Positions 51,934 to 60,331 of a DNA stretch of 64,000 nt are shown piece after piece. The DNA lies in the NCBI RefSeq assembly GCF_030466625.1, contig NZ_JADEVT010000001.1, positions 434,001 through 498,000 on the forward strand, given 5' to 3'. Each line of letters opens with the position of its first letter. The first letter of the stretch is position 1. The translations under genes and the position numbers were made by a program. The notes below the pieces were generated by a model that saw nothing but the letters and a program-made list of their open reading frames with translations, made no database searches and was not told the origin of the DNA. The DNA comes from Nocardioides sp. ChNu-153. GTDB taxonomy: Bacteria; Actinomycetota; Actinomycetes; Propionibacteriales; Nocardioidaceae.

Positions 51934-53144
51934 GGGCGTTCCTCCTGGTGGGTGGGGCGGAGCTCGGAGCTGGACACGAGGTCCCGGGGGTCCTCGGGCA
52001 CGACGAGGTCGTCGTGGTGGGGGGAGTGGTCCAGGCTGCGGGGCAGCCGGAGCCGGAAGGTCGAACCCTGGCCCTCGACGGACCAGACGCGCACATCGCC
52101 GCCGTGCGTGGCGGCGATGTGCTTGACGATGGACAGGCCGAGGCCGGTGCCGCCCGTCGAGCGGTGGCGCGCCGGGTCGACGCGGTAGAAGCGCTCGAAG
52201 ATGCGGTCGATGTCGCTGGCCGGGATGCCGATGCCCTGGTCGGAGACCGCGATCTCGACGTCGTCGTCGCACGCCTTCGCGGTGATCGCCACCGTCGAGC
52301 CGGCGGGGCTGTAGGTCACCGCGTTCGCGACGAGGTTGCCGACCGCGATGAGGATCTGCTCGCGGTCGCCGAGCACCACGAGGTCGGGCTCGGCCGAGAA
52401 GGCCACCGTGACGTCGCGCGTCTGCGCGTCGATCGTGTTCGTGTCGACGGCGGCCTCGACGACCTGGGCGACGTCGACCGGCGCGGCGTGCTCCAGCGGG
52501 TCGTCGCCCTGCAGGCGGGAGAGCTCGATGATCTGCTGGACGAGCACGGAGAGCCGCTCGCTCTCCTTGATCATCCGCAGCGCGAAGCGCTCGACCGCCT
52601 CGGGGTCCTCCGACGCCTCGACGGCTGCGTCGGCCAGCAGGCGGATGGCGCCGACGGGGGTCTTGAGCTCGTGGCTGACGTTCGCGACGAAGTCGCGGCG
52701 CACCGCCTCCACGCGGTGCTCGCGGGTGCGGTCCTCGACCAGGCCGAGCACGAGGCGCGAGCCGAGCGGCGCCACCCGGGCCACGATCGTGCGCGTCGGG
52801 TAGCCCGGGCGCGCCATCGTGATCTCCTGCTCGCGGATCTGCCCGTCGCGGCGCACGTCGCGCACCATCTCGGCCAGGCGCGGGTCCACGACCTCGCGGC
52901 CACGCACGATGCCCAGCGCGTACGTCGGGGCGGAGGCCTTGAGCACGACGTCGTCGTCGTCGACCACCAGGCCGCTGCTGCGCAGCACGGACAGGACGTC
53001 GGCGACGCCGGCGGGCAGGGCGGGCTCGGCGGCGGGCGGGGCGGAGCGCTGCAACCGGTCGCTGATGTGCCAGGCCATCACGGCCGACCCGGCCACGAGG
53101 GCGCCCAGGAGGGCAGCCACGAGTGCCTGGGTCGACGGGTCCAC
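51930..53144 (-). CDS. senX3: Sensor histidine kinase SenX3 (PhoR-like)
   Basis: 404 residues. An N-terminal transmembrane helix (QALVAALLGALVAGSAVMAWH), a PAS-type segment (ADVLSVLRSSGLVVDDDDVVLKASAPTYALGIVRG), H-box FVANVSHELKTPVGAIRLLAD, N-box VGNLVANAVTYSPAG, G1 DQGIGI, and G2 GGTGLGLSIVKH. It phosphorylates RegX3 under phosphate limitation. GTG at 53144 is 6 nt after a TACGAT -10 box, so leaderless. The divergent phoU gene is the usual SenX3 partner. The C-terminal tail is His/Asp-rich and variable. Confidence 0.93.
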   Translation of the reverse strand: MDPSTQALVAALLGALVAGSAVMAWHISDRLQRSAPPAAEPALPAGVADVLSVLRSSGLVVDDDDVVLKASAPTYALGIVRGREVVDPRLAEMVRDVRRDGQIREQEITMARPGYPTRTIVARVAPLGSRLVLGLVEDRTREHRVEAVRRDFVANVSHELKTPVGAIRLLADAAVEASEDPEAVERFALRMIKESERLSVLVQQIIELSRLQGDDPLEHAAPVDVAQVVEAAVDTNTIDAQTRDVTVAFSAEPDLVVLGDREQILIAVGNLVANAVTYSPAGSTVAITAKACDDDVEIAVSDQGIGIPASDIDRIFERFYRVDPARHRSTGGTGLGLSIVKHIAATHGGDVRVWSVEGQGSTFRLRLPRSLDHSPHHDDLVVPEDPRDLVSSSELRPTHQEERP

Positions 53145-53150
53145 GCGGCG

Positions 53151-53156
53151 ATCGTA
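53151..53156 (-). promoter_or_regulatory. -10 box of senX3
   Basis: TACGAT on the minus strand, 6 nt before the GTG at 53144. Confidence 0.5.
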
Positions 53157-53204
53157 CGCATCCTCCACCCGTGCCCCCTCCGCCGTGGACCCCTGCGAGG
53201 GGAT

Positions 53205-53226
53205 GTTCACCGCCCGTTCACGCATC
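53205..53226 (+). promoter_or_regulatory. PHO box (RegX3/PhoP binding site)
   Basis: Two 11-bp direct repeats, GTTCACCGCCC (53205-53215) and GTTCACGCATC (53216-53226), matching the actinobacterial PHO box pattern of GTTCACC repeats in register. It lies in the region between senX3-regX3 and phoU, some 50-70 bp upstream of phoU, in activator position. Confidence 0.75.
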
Positions 53227-53264
53227 GATCGCCGCAGCGGTCGGCGGCCCCGCGGGGCACGTCG

Positions 53265-53270
53265 TACCGT
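53265..53270 (+). promoter_or_regulatory. -10 box of phoU
   Basis: TACCGT, 6 nt before the ATG at 53277; the PHO box ends 38 bp upstream of it. Confidence 0.5.
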
Positions 53271-53276
53271 CGGGGC

Positions 53277-53939
53277 ATGCGCGTCATCTTCCACGAGAAG
53301 CTCGACTCCCTCTTCGACGACCTGGCCACGATGGCCGGCCTGATCCGTCACGCGGTCGCCGACGCCACGGAGGCGCTGCTCTCGGGCGACGCCGAGATCG
53401 CCGAGCGCGTCATCTCCGCCGACAAGGAGATCGACGACCTCCGCGAGCGCACCGAGGAGAACGCGTTCGCGCTGCTCTCCCTCGAGGCCCCGGTCGCGGG
53501 CGACCTGCGCGTCGTCGTCGCCGCGCTGCGGATGGTCACCGAGCTGGAGCGCATGGGCGACCTCTCGGTGCACGTCGCGAAGATCGCCCGCCTGCGCGTG
53601 CCGGAGCTCGCGGTCCCGGAGCCGGTGCGGCCCACGCTCGAGCGCATGGCGAAGGTCGCCGAGACCATGACGGCGCGCGTCGAGACGATCATCGCGAACC
53701 GGGACGCCGAGTCGGCCGCCGACCTGCGCCTCATCGACGACGAGATGGACCAGCTGCGGCGCGCGACCTTCACGGCGATGCTCGGCGACGACTGGCCGCA
53801 CGGCGTCGAGGCCGCCGTCGACCTGGCCCTGCTGGGCCGCTACTACGAGCGGATCGCCGACCACGCCGTCTCCGTCGCGAACCGCGTCGTCTTCGTCGTC
53901 ACGGGCGAGAACCCGTCGGCGCACCAGGTCGCCCGCTGA
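53277..53939 (+). CDS. phoU: Phosphate-signalling protein PhoU
   Basis: 220 residues. Two PhoU helical bundles: FHEKLDSLFDDLATMAGLIRHAV with the metal-binding ERMGDLSVHVAKIAR (residue about 85) and YYERIADHAVSVANRV near the C-terminus. PhoU couples Pst phosphate uptake to SenX3 kinase activity. It is divergent from senX3-regX3 and followed by a strong terminator. No pst genes are in the window. Confidence 0.95.
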   Translation: MRVIFHEKLDSLFDDLATMAGLIRHAVADATEALLSGDAEIAERVISADKEIDDLRERTEENAFALLSLEAPVAGDLRVVVAALRMVTELERMGDLSVHVAKIARLRVPELAVPEPVRPTLERMAKVAETMTARVETIIANRDAESAADLRLIDDEMDQLRRATFTAMLGDDWPHGVEAAVDLALLGRYYERIADHAVSVANRVVFVVTGENPSAHQVAR

Positions 53940-53949
53940 CCCACCGACG

Positions 53950-53983
53950 ACGAAGGGCCCGGAGTGATCTCCGGGCCCTTCGT
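53950..53983. terminator. Strong bidirectional terminator of phoU and gpmA
   Basis: A perfect 15-bp stem around the 4-nt loop TGAT (core GAAGGGCCCGGAG pairing with 53969-53981). It sits between convergent phoU and gpmA. There is no long U-run. Confidence 0.85.
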
Positions 53984-54029
53984 GCGTGGGGTGGCCGTCG
54001 TGACGGCGTCACGGGGGGTACGGCGGGAC

Positions 54030-54773
54030 TCAGCGCCCCTGGTTGGCGACGGCCGCCGCGGCCGCGGCGGCGGCCTCGGGGTCGAGGTACTCCCCGCCGC
54101 GCACCGTCGGCGTCATCGACGCGTCGAGGCGGTAGACCAGCGGCATGCCCGTCGGGATGTTGAGCCCGGCGATCTCGTCGTCACCGATCTGGTCCAGGTG
54201 CTTGACGAGGGCGCGCAGGCTGTTGCCGTGCGCGGCGACGAGCACCGTGCGGTCGGCCTGCAGGTCCGGGACGATCTCCGACTCCCAGTACGGCAGGAAC
54301 CGCTCGATGACGTCCTTCAGGCACTCGGTGCGGGGCAGCTCGTCACCGAGGTCGGCGTAGCGGGGGTCGCCGGCCTGCGAGAACTCGTCGTCGTCGGCCA
54401 GGGGCGGGGGCGGCACGTCGAACGAGCGGCGCCAGAGCATGAACTGCTCCTCGCCGAACTCCTCGAGCGTCTGCTTCTTGTCCTTGCCCTGGAGGGCGCC
54501 GTAGTGGCGCTCGTTGAGGCGCCACGAGCGCTTCACGGGGATCCAGTGGCGGTCGGCGGCGTCGAGCGCGAGCGCGGCCGTGTTGATGGCGCGGCGCTGC
54601 AGCGAGGTGTGCACGACGTCGGGGAGCAGGCCCGCCTCGCGGATGAGCTCGCCGCCCCGGACGGCCTCGGCGCGACCCTGCTCGGTCAGCGCCACGTCCA
54701 CCCAGCCGGTGAAGAGGTTCTTGGCGTTCCACTCGCTCTGGCCGTGGCGCAGGAGCACGAGGGTGTGCGTCAT
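54030..54773 (-). CDS. gpmA: 2,3-bisphosphoglycerate-dependent phosphoglycerate mutase
   Basis: 247 residues, usual length. Phosphohistidine motif [27 protein letters not shown] and the second catalytic His in [16 protein letters not shown] are intact. It interconverts 3- and 2-phosphoglycerate in glycolysis. ATG at 54773, 5 bp after the lipoprotein stop on the same strand. The alanine-rich C-terminal run (about ten Ala) is a lineage-specific tail. Confidence 0.96.
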   Translation of the reverse strand: MTHTLVLLRHGQSEWNAKNLFTGWVDVALTEQGRAEAVRGGELIREAGLLPDVVHTSLQRRAINTAALALDAADRHWIPVKRSWRLNERHYGALQGKDKKQTLEEFGEEQFMLWRRSFDVPPPPLADDDEFSQAGDPRYADLGDELPRTECLKDVIERFLPYWESEIVPDLQADRTVLVAAHGNSLRALVKHLDQIGDDEIAGLNIPTGMPLVYRLDASMTPTVRGGEYLDPEAAAAAAAAVANQGR

Positions 54774-54778
54774 GGCGC

Positions 54779-55486
54779 TCAGCCCTCCGAGCCGTCGTCG
54801 GTCGCGGACGTGGTGGGCTCGCCCGAGGTCGTCGGGGCGACCGTCGCGGCCTCCCCGGCGACGCCGTCGGCCGAGCGGTCGAGACCGGCCCAGGGGTTCT
54901 CCGCGCCGTCGTGCGCCTCCTCGTGCTCCTCCCCGTCGCCGCTCTCGTGCCCGTCGCGGCGGGGCTCGGTGGTGAGCTCGTCGTCGTCGGGGACGACGGG
55001 CACCCACATGGTGCGGGCGTCCTCGCCCTCGCCGACCTCGAACGGGATGGAGGCACCGGCGTCGACGTCGTCGCCGGACACGGTGATGGGCTCCATGGTC
55101 TCGTCGGCGAGGTTGACCGCCTCGTTGCCCGAGAGCTCGAACGGCTCGTAGCCGACCAGCTCGACGCCCTCGGTGGCCTCGATCTGCGGGGTCGTCATGG
55201 TGTCGCGCGAGGTGTTGAGGAAGGTGGCGACCAGGGTGCCCCGGCCGTCCTCCGCGGACACGATCACCATGCCGTTGACCTGCACGAGCGCGTCGAGGGA
55301 GGACACGCGGTAGTTCGCCCCGTGGTTCGGCACGTAGGGCCGGTCCGTCTCGACGTCGAAGCCGGTCAGCTTCGAGCAGCCGGTCAGCGCGGGGGCCGCC
55401 AGCAGGGCCCCGGCCAGCACGGCGCCGGCGGTGCGGCGCCTGCGGGCGCGGGAGGCGGCGGAGGTGCGTGCGGGGGTGCGCGACAT
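54779..55486 (-). CDS. LpqE-like lipoprotein
   Basis: 235 residues. A basic signal peptide ([25 protein letters not shown]) ends in the lipobox LTGC, then a beta-rich domain ([52 protein letters not shown]) and an acidic Glu/Asp/Thr tail. The position, next to gpmA and near carD, matches mycobacterial lpqE, which lies beside carD. Its function is unknown; copper or secretion roles have been suggested for related folds. The start ATG at 55486 is 98 bp from the UbiA gene. Confidence 0.7.
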   Translation of the reverse strand: MSRTPARTSAASRARRRRTAGAVLAGALLAAPALTGCSKLTGFDVETDRPYVPNHGANYRVSSLDALVQVNGMVIVSAEDGRGTLVATFLNTSRDTMTTPQIEATEGVELVGYEPFELSGNEAVNLADETMEPITVSGDDVDAGASIPFEVGEGEDARTMWVPVVPDDDELTTEPRRDGHESGDGEEHEEAHDGAENPWAGLDRSADGVAGEAATVAPTTSGEPTTSATDDGSEG

Positions 55487-55584
55487 CGTGTCTACCTTCG
55501 ACGGTCGGTGGGCGGGACCTGCGCCGCGCCGGGGCGTGGCGGACGACAGCCTAGCGTCCGGCCCGGGGCCGGGGACGCGTGCCC

Positions 55585-56418
55585 TCAGGCGGTCAGCCCG
55601 ACGGTGGCCCCGGCGACGAGGAGCCCGACCACGACCAGGCCGGTCGCCACCCCGGAGAGCAGCAGCAGCCGCGAGGCGCCCGTCCGCAGGGCGACCCGGA
55701 GGGGGAGGTGGCGGCGGCCGTCGCGGTTGTCCTGCACCAGCCCGGGCAGGGCCCGCAGGAAGTGCACGCACACGCCGAGGAGCGCCGCCAGCGCGACGAC
55801 GACGAGGTGCGGCGGCTCGCCCTCGTGGCGCCCGCCGAACCCGCCGTACGAGAGGAAGACCGGGTAGAGGCCGAAGGAGACGGCCCACGGCAGCCACGAC
55901 AGCACGCTGCCCCGCAGCACGAGGTTGCCCAGCAGGGCGACCACGAGGCTGCCGACGTACGCAGCGGCGGCCACCAGACCGTTCGCCACGGACAGGGGCA
56001 CGAGGGCCAGCACCGCCGCCGCGACGGCGAACCACACGGTCCCCGCGTCGAGGCGCCCGTCGGCCACCGGCTTGCCGGCCCGTCCCGCGTCGCGGTCCGC
56101 CTCGGCGTCCACGACGTCGTTGTGCCACCCCAGCACGGCCTGGCCGATCGCCACCGTCAGCCCGACGAGCGCGACCTCCTCCACGGGACGCCCGGCGACG
56201 AACGCGGCCAGGGCCACGGCGGCGGCGGTGAGCACCAGCTGGCGGGGGTGGGCGGCGACGACGAGGGCCAGGGCGTTGCGGACGGCGCCGGGCACGGGGA
56301 TGCGTCGGCGGGCGCGCGCGGGAGCGGCGTCCGAGGGGCTCGTCGAGGTCGGCGAGGGGGACGAGGACGGCGACGCCGCGGACGTCGTCGTCCCGCTGCT
56401 CGTGGTCGGGGCGGCCAT
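55585..56418 (-). CDS. UbiA-family prenyltransferase
   Basis: 277 residues. About eight transmembrane helices (LVLTAAAVALAAFVAG; AAYVGSLVVALLGNLVLRG; etc.). The first Asp-rich motif is NDVVDAEADRDAGRAGKPVADG (NDxxDxxxD); the second (around LVQDNRDGRR) is shorter than in canonical UbiA, so prenyl acceptor and donor cannot be named. Ser/Thr/Pro-rich N-terminal 30 residues are unusual. ATG at 56418. Confidence 0.87.
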   Translation of the reverse strand: MAAPTTSSGTTTSAASPSSSPSPTSTSPSDAAPARARRRIPVPGAVRNALALVVAAHPRQLVLTAAAVALAAFVAGRPVEEVALVGLTVAIGQAVLGWHNDVVDAEADRDAGRAGKPVADGRLDAGTVWFAVAAAVLALVPLSVANGLVAAAAYVGSLVVALLGNLVLRGSVLSWLPWAVSFGLYPVFLSYGGFGGRHEGEPPHLVVVALAALLGVCVHFLRALPGLVQDNRDGRRHLPLRVALRTGASRLLLLSGVATGLVVVGLLVAGATVGLTA

Positions 56419-56574
56419 GGAGGGGAGTATCGGTCACGACGGGCCGCCCGGGGAGGTCTTGCGCGCAGATCGCGTCCACCGCGGGCGTGCGCACCACAGC
56501 GGATCCTGTCTTGTCAACCCCTTGCGAGGCGCTGACCTGCACAAACGTCCCTGAGAGGGAGATGAGAGCCGTGT

Positions 56575-56580
56575 TAGACT
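56575..56580 (+). promoter_or_regulatory. -10 box of carD
   Basis: TAGACT on the plus strand, about 29 nt before the ATG at 56609, with a ribosome binding site (AAGGGGAACC) in the leader. A clear -35 is not seen. Confidence 0.5.
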
Positions 56581-56608
56581 CGACCCCCTAGGAAGGGGAA
56601 CCTGACAT

Positions 56609-57094
56609 ATGACTTTCACCGTCGGCGAAACGGTCGTCTATCCCAATCACGGGGCCGCAGTCATCGAGGACATCGAGATGCGGAAGATCAAGGGAGAGGA
56701 CCGGCAGTACCTGGTGCTGCGGATCGTGGCCCAGCAGGACCTGGTGGTGAGGGTGCCGGCGTGCAACCTCGACCTCGTCGGAGTGCGCGACGTCGTGGAC
56801 AAGGCCGGCCTGGACCGGGTGTTCGACATCCTCCGCGCCGAGCAGGTGGAGGAGCCGACCAACTGGTCGCGCCGCTACAAGGCCAACCTGGAGAAGCTGC
56901 ACAGCGGCGACGTGAACAAGGTGGCCGAGGTCGTCCGCGACCTGTGGCGCCGTGAGCGCGACCGCGGTCTGTCGGCCGGCGAGAAGCGCATGCTGGCGAA
57001 GGCGCGCCAGATCCTCGTGTCCGAGCTCGCGCTCGCGGAGAGCACGAACGAGGACAAGGCCGAGTCGATCCTGGACGACGTGCTCGCCTCCTGA
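56609..57094 (+). CDS. carD: RNA polymerase-binding regulator CarD
   Basis: 161 residues, family-typical. N-terminal RNAP-interacting Tudor-like domain ([23 protein letters not shown]) and C-terminal DNA-binding helical domain ([56 protein letters not shown]). CarD stabilises open complexes on rRNA and many other promoters in Actinobacteria. Unlike mycobacteria, ispD is not the next gene; a glycosyltransferase and a degenerate IspD-like gene follow. Confidence 0.96.
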   Translation: MTFTVGETVVYPNHGAAVIEDIEMRKIKGEDRQYLVLRIVAQQDLVVRVPACNLDLVGVRDVVDKAGLDRVFDILRAEQVEEPTNWSRRYKANLEKLHSGDVNKVAEVVRDLWRRERDRGLSAGEKRMLAKARQILVSELALAESTNEDKAESILDDVLAS

Positions 57095-57121
57095 GCACCA
57101 CCACTGCACCACCACTTCCGT

Positions 57122-57157
57122 CGAGGGCCCCCGGGGTGATGACCCCGGGGGCCCTCG
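57122..57157. terminator. Strong terminator after carD
   Basis: A perfect 16-bp stem around the loop GATG (core GAGGGCCCCCGGGGT pairing with 57142-57156). It ends carD transcription ahead of the glycosyltransferase gene. Confidence 0.85.
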
Positions 57158-57226
57158 TCGTCCCGGTGCCCGGGTCGTCCCGCCTGAACGACCCCCGTGC
57201 CGGGTAACGGCACGGGAGGAGGTCGC

Positions 57227-58485
57227 ATGACGCACGACACGCCCACGTTCCCGGGGACCCACCCCGGCGCCCGCCCGCAGCCCCGTCCGGAGGTACGGCG
57301 GGAGCCCCGCCCCGACCCGGCCCGGGGACGCCGGGTGCTCCGTGCCCCCCACCGCCCGCCCGCGTCCTCCGTCCCGCCCGCGACGTGCCTCTACACGCCC
57401 TCGGCGGACCCCTCCGGGATGGGTCAGCACATGCTCGACCTCGCCGCCTGCCTCTTGGAGCGGGGCACCGACGTCACCCTCATGGCGTGGCCCACCGACC
57501 CGGGCCGGCGCCTCCTCGAGCGCGCGGCGGCCGCGGGCGCCGTACCCGTCGCCCTGCCCCACCCCCGCGACCCGGGCTTCGCCGCCGCGATCGCCACCCA
57601 CCTGCGCCGGCGCCACGTCGCCGTGTTCCACGCCCACGTCGGGACGGGCCGGGAGAACTTCGACGGCGCCCGCGCGGCCCGGGCGGCCGGCGTGCCGGCC
57701 GTGGTGCAGACCCTGCACCTGCCGTGGATGCTCTCGGAGCGACGCAAGCGCGACCCGTTCTTCGCCGCGATCGCGGACGTCGACCACCTCGTGACCGTGT
57801 CCGAGGCGCAGCGGGCGACGTACCTGCGGATCGGTGTGCCGCCCGGGATGCTGAGCACCGTGCCCAACGGCGTGCGGCCCCGGGGCGGGCCGCCGCCCGC
57901 CGCGCCCTCGGGCTCGACGCGCACCAGCCGGTCGTGATGGCGGTGGGGCGGCTGACCGTGATGAAGGGGCAGCGCTACCTCGTCGACGCCCTGCCCCACC
58001 TCCTCGCGCAGTGGCCCGACCTGGCCGTCGTCGTGGTCGGCTCCGGCCACCTCGAGGCGGCCCTGCGCACCCAGGCCGAGACGCTCGGCGTCGCGCACGC
58101 CCTGCATCTCGTCGGCCACCGGTCCGACGCCCGCGACCTGCTCGACGCCGCGGACGTCTTCGCGTTGCCCTCGCTGCACGAGGGGATGCCGCTGGCCGCC
58201 ATGGAGGCGATGGACGCCGGTCTCCCCGTGGTCGGCACCTCGGTGGTCGGCACCGCCGAGATCGTCGAGCCGGGTCGCACCGGCGAGCTCGTGCGCCCCC
58301 GCGACGCCGTGGCCCTCGCCGGGGCGATCGCCGGTCTGCTGCGCGACCCCGCCCGCCGGGCCGCGCAGGGTGCGGAGGGACGGCGCCGCTTCGCGGAGCG
58401 CTTCACCGCCGACGAGATGACGGCCCGCACGACGGAGGTCTACCGCTCGGTGCTGCGCGCCGTCGGCGCCGACGTCGCGGGCTAG
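57227..58485 (+). pseudogene. GT4 glycosyltransferase gene with a frameshift
   Basis: ATG 57227 has a strong ribosome binding site (GGAGGAGGTC). The first frame encodes a GT4 N-domain: CLYTPSADPSGMGQHMLDLAACLLERGTDVTLMAW, VFHAHVGTGRENFDGARAARAAGV, HLVTVSEAQRATYL, VPNGVRP, then breaks off into PGG/Ser-rich sequence and stops at 57937. From about 57885 another frame continues with AARRALGLDAHQPVVMAVGRLTVMKGQRYL, VVGSGHLEAALRTQAETLG and LPSLHEGMPLAAMEAMDAGLPVVGTSVVG, the GT4 C-domain. A one-base gap in the GGCCCCGGGGCGGGCC run near 57885 would restore a 420-residue enzyme. Confidence 0.8.
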
Positions 58486-58495
58486 GTTGGCGAGC

Positions 58496-59074
58496 GTGAC
58501 CCAGGACAGCGAGCAGCCGGCGTACCCCGAGGTGGAGGGGCCCGTCTGGGGTGCCGTCGTGGAGGAGGGGCGCGGCGCGCTGCCGTTCGCGCTCGTCCAC
58601 GGCGAGTCGCTCGTCGCGTGCGCCTCGTGGGCCCTCGGCGCGGCGGAGGTCGAGGCCGTCGCCCTCGGCACGCCGTGGGCCGTCGTGCAGGAGGCCGAGG
58701 TGCCGTTCGTGCTCCACGACGCGCTGTGCCCGCTCCTCGACGCCGGGGTGATCCTGGAGTGCGTGCGCCGGGCCGTCGCCGAGGACGTGGTCGTCGTCGG
58801 GGTGCGCCCGGTGACCGACACCGTGAAGCTGGAGCGCGGCGGCGTGCTCGGCGGCACCGTCGACCGCGACCACCTCGCCGCGGTGGCCTCGCCCGTCGTG
58901 CTGCCTGCCGGCGTCGTGGCCGACCTGGAGCGCCTGCCGTCGACCGACTTCGCGGCGCTGACGACCGTGCTGCAGGCGCGCTACCCCGTCGTGCTGGTCG
59001 AGGTGCCCGCCAGCGGGGCCCGCGTGTCGTCGGTCGCCGACCTCGCCGTGCTCGAGGCGCTCACGGCCGGATGA
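58496..59074 (+). CDS. Degenerate IspD-like protein
   Basis: 192 residues from GTG 58496. It has the shape of IspD without its catalysis: the nucleotide loop is altered (VWGAVVEEGRGALPFALVHGESLV in place of PAAGxGxRxxxxPK), HDALCPLLDAGVI recalls HDAARPL, and PVTDTVKLERGGVLGGTVDRDHLAAV matches the IspD middle, ending without the C-terminal KITT-type motif. It probably does not make CDP-ME. It stands where ispD stands in mycobacteria (after carD) and overlaps the true ispD by 14 bp in convergent orientation. Confidence 0.65.
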   Translation: MTQDSEQPAYPEVEGPVWGAVVEEGRGALPFALVHGESLVACASWALGAAEVEAVALGTPWAVVQEAEVPFVLHDALCPLLDAGVILECVRRAVAEDVVVVGVRPVTDTVKLERGGVLGGTVDRDHLAAVASPVVLPAGVVADLERLPSTDFAALTTVLQARYPVVLVEVPASGARVSSVADLAVLEALTAG

Positions 59075-59795
59075 GGTGCTCGGCGACGCGCACGTCGCCG
59101 GGCCAGGTCACCTTGAGGTTGGTGGCGTCCGAGGGGACCGCCACGACCTCCACGTCCGGCCCACCGTGACCGGGTCGCCCCGCCCAGGCCGCGACGCACG
59201 AGGCCGTGTCGGTGCCGGTGAAGCCCGTCTCCTCCGCCCAGCGGTGCGCCGCGAGCAGCACGTCGGCGCGGAACGCCTGCGGGGTCTGCACCGCCACGGT
59301 CCGGGATCCGCGCCCCGCGCCCGGCACCGGGCCGCCGTCGCGGCGCACGAGGCCCGTGACGGGGTACGCCGGGACCGCGCCGCCGTGCTCCCGGGCCGCG
59401 GCGAGCACGGCGTCGTACAGAACCGGGGCGGCGAGCGGACGGGCCGCGTCGTGCAGCGCGACGACGTCGATGCTCCCGTCGTCCACCTCCGCCTCGAGCG
59501 CCCGCAGGGCGGCGCGCTCGGAGGCGTGCCGCGTCGCCCCGCCCACCGTCACCCGCACCTCGCGGTCGGCGTGGTCCGGGTGCTCGAGGAGCACGGGCGC
59601 CACGGCGTCGGCGACCTCCGCCTCGTCGCCGGGGCGCACCACGACCACGAGGTGGTCGACCTCGCCGACGGCCAGGGCGGAGCGCAGCGCGTGCACCAGC
59701 ACCGGCGCACCGGCGACGGGCAGCAGCACCTTGTTGACCCCGGCGCCGACACGGGTGCCGGACCCGGCGGCGAGCAGGACGACGGCGGCGCTCAC
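59061..59795 (-). CDS. ispD: 2-C-methyl-D-erythritol 4-phosphate cytidylyltransferase
   Basis: 244 residues. The CTP-binding loop LLAAGSGTRVGAGVNKVLLPVAG, HDAARPLAAPVLYDAV, VTGLVRRD, QTPQAFRADVL, TDTASCVAAW and the final TNLKVTWPGDV are all present. It makes CDP-ME in the MEP pathway. GTG at 59795 with GGAGGGAG 6 nt ahead is preferred to a GTG 30 nt further upstream. It overlaps the degenerate IspD-like gene at its 3' end. Confidence 0.95.
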   Translation of the reverse strand: MSAAVVLLAAGSGTRVGAGVNKVLLPVAGAPVLVHALRSALAVGEVDHLVVVVRPGDEAEVADAVAPVLLEHPDHADREVRVTVGGATRHASERAALRALEAEVDDGSIDVVALHDAARPLAAPVLYDAVLAAAREHGGAVPAYPVTGLVRRDGGPVPGAGRGSRTVAVQTPQAFRADVLLAAHRWAEETGFTGTDTASCVAAWAGRPGHGGPDVEVVAVPSDATNLKVTWPGDVRVAEHLIRP

Positions 59796-59945
59796 GAGCG
59801 CTCCCTCCGGACGGTTGTTTTTCACGGGCGTTACACACCGACACGCGGCGTTGACACGCAGAGCCTAGTTTCCGAGCGACCAGCGAGATCTCGGGCCTCG
59901 CGGCGCCTGCCGGCGCAGCGCGGTCCGTCGGAGCGAGGGGGACCG

Positions 59946-60299
59946 ATGGGCGGGGCGCAGGAGTGGCGACCGGTCTGCCGCGTGGCCGAGCTCGAGGTGG
60001 AGCGCGGGGCGACCGCGCTCGTGCACGGCCAGGCCATCGCGCTGTTCCGGCTGCCGGACGACCGGGTGTTCGCGCTCGGCAACCACGACCCGTTCGCGCA
60101 CGCGTCGGTGATGGCACGCGGCATCGTCGGGTCCCGCGACGGCGTGCCGTTCGTCGCCTCACCGGTGCACCGGCGCTCCTTCGACCTGCGCACCGGTCGT
60201 TGCTGCGAGGACGAGGGGGTCTCGGTGCCGGCGTACGAGGTGCGGGTCGTCGAGGGCGTCGTCCTGGTCGGCGGACGCCGCCAGGAGGCCGCTGCCTGA
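59946..60299 (+). CDS. nirD: NirD-like Rieske-fold protein (nitrite reductase small subunit)
   Basis: 117 residues. Rieske_2/NirD domain: VCRVAELEVERGATALVHGQAIALFRLPDDRVFALGNHDPFAHASVMARGIVGSRDGVPFVASPVHRRSFDLRTGRC. As in NirD of assimilatory NirBD enzymes, the cluster cysteines of true Rieske proteins are absent, with NHDPF and SPVHRRSF in their place; so no iron-sulfur cluster is expected. nirB is not adjacent. The ATG at 59946 has a GGAGCGAGGGGG ribosome binding site. It is 32 bp ahead of the MerR gene. Confidence 0.85.
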   Translation: MGGAQEWRPVCRVAELEVERGATALVHGQAIALFRLPDDRVFALGNHDPFAHASVMARGIVGSRDGVPFVASPVHRRSFDLRTGRCCEDEGVSVPAYEVRVVEGVVLVGGRRQEAAA

Positions 60300-60331
60300 G
60301 CGTCGTGCCCGCCGGTGGGGACCTCCCTGCG

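Noticed and set aside
57227-58485. Programmed frameshift in the glycosyltransferase
   Set aside because: No slippery heptamer or downstream pseudoknot is evident; a missing base in a GC run is simpler.
59851-59871. TTGACA and TAGTTT as a promoter of nirD
   Set aside because: The spacer is only 9 bp, too short for a sigma70-type promoter; no other good -35 is present.
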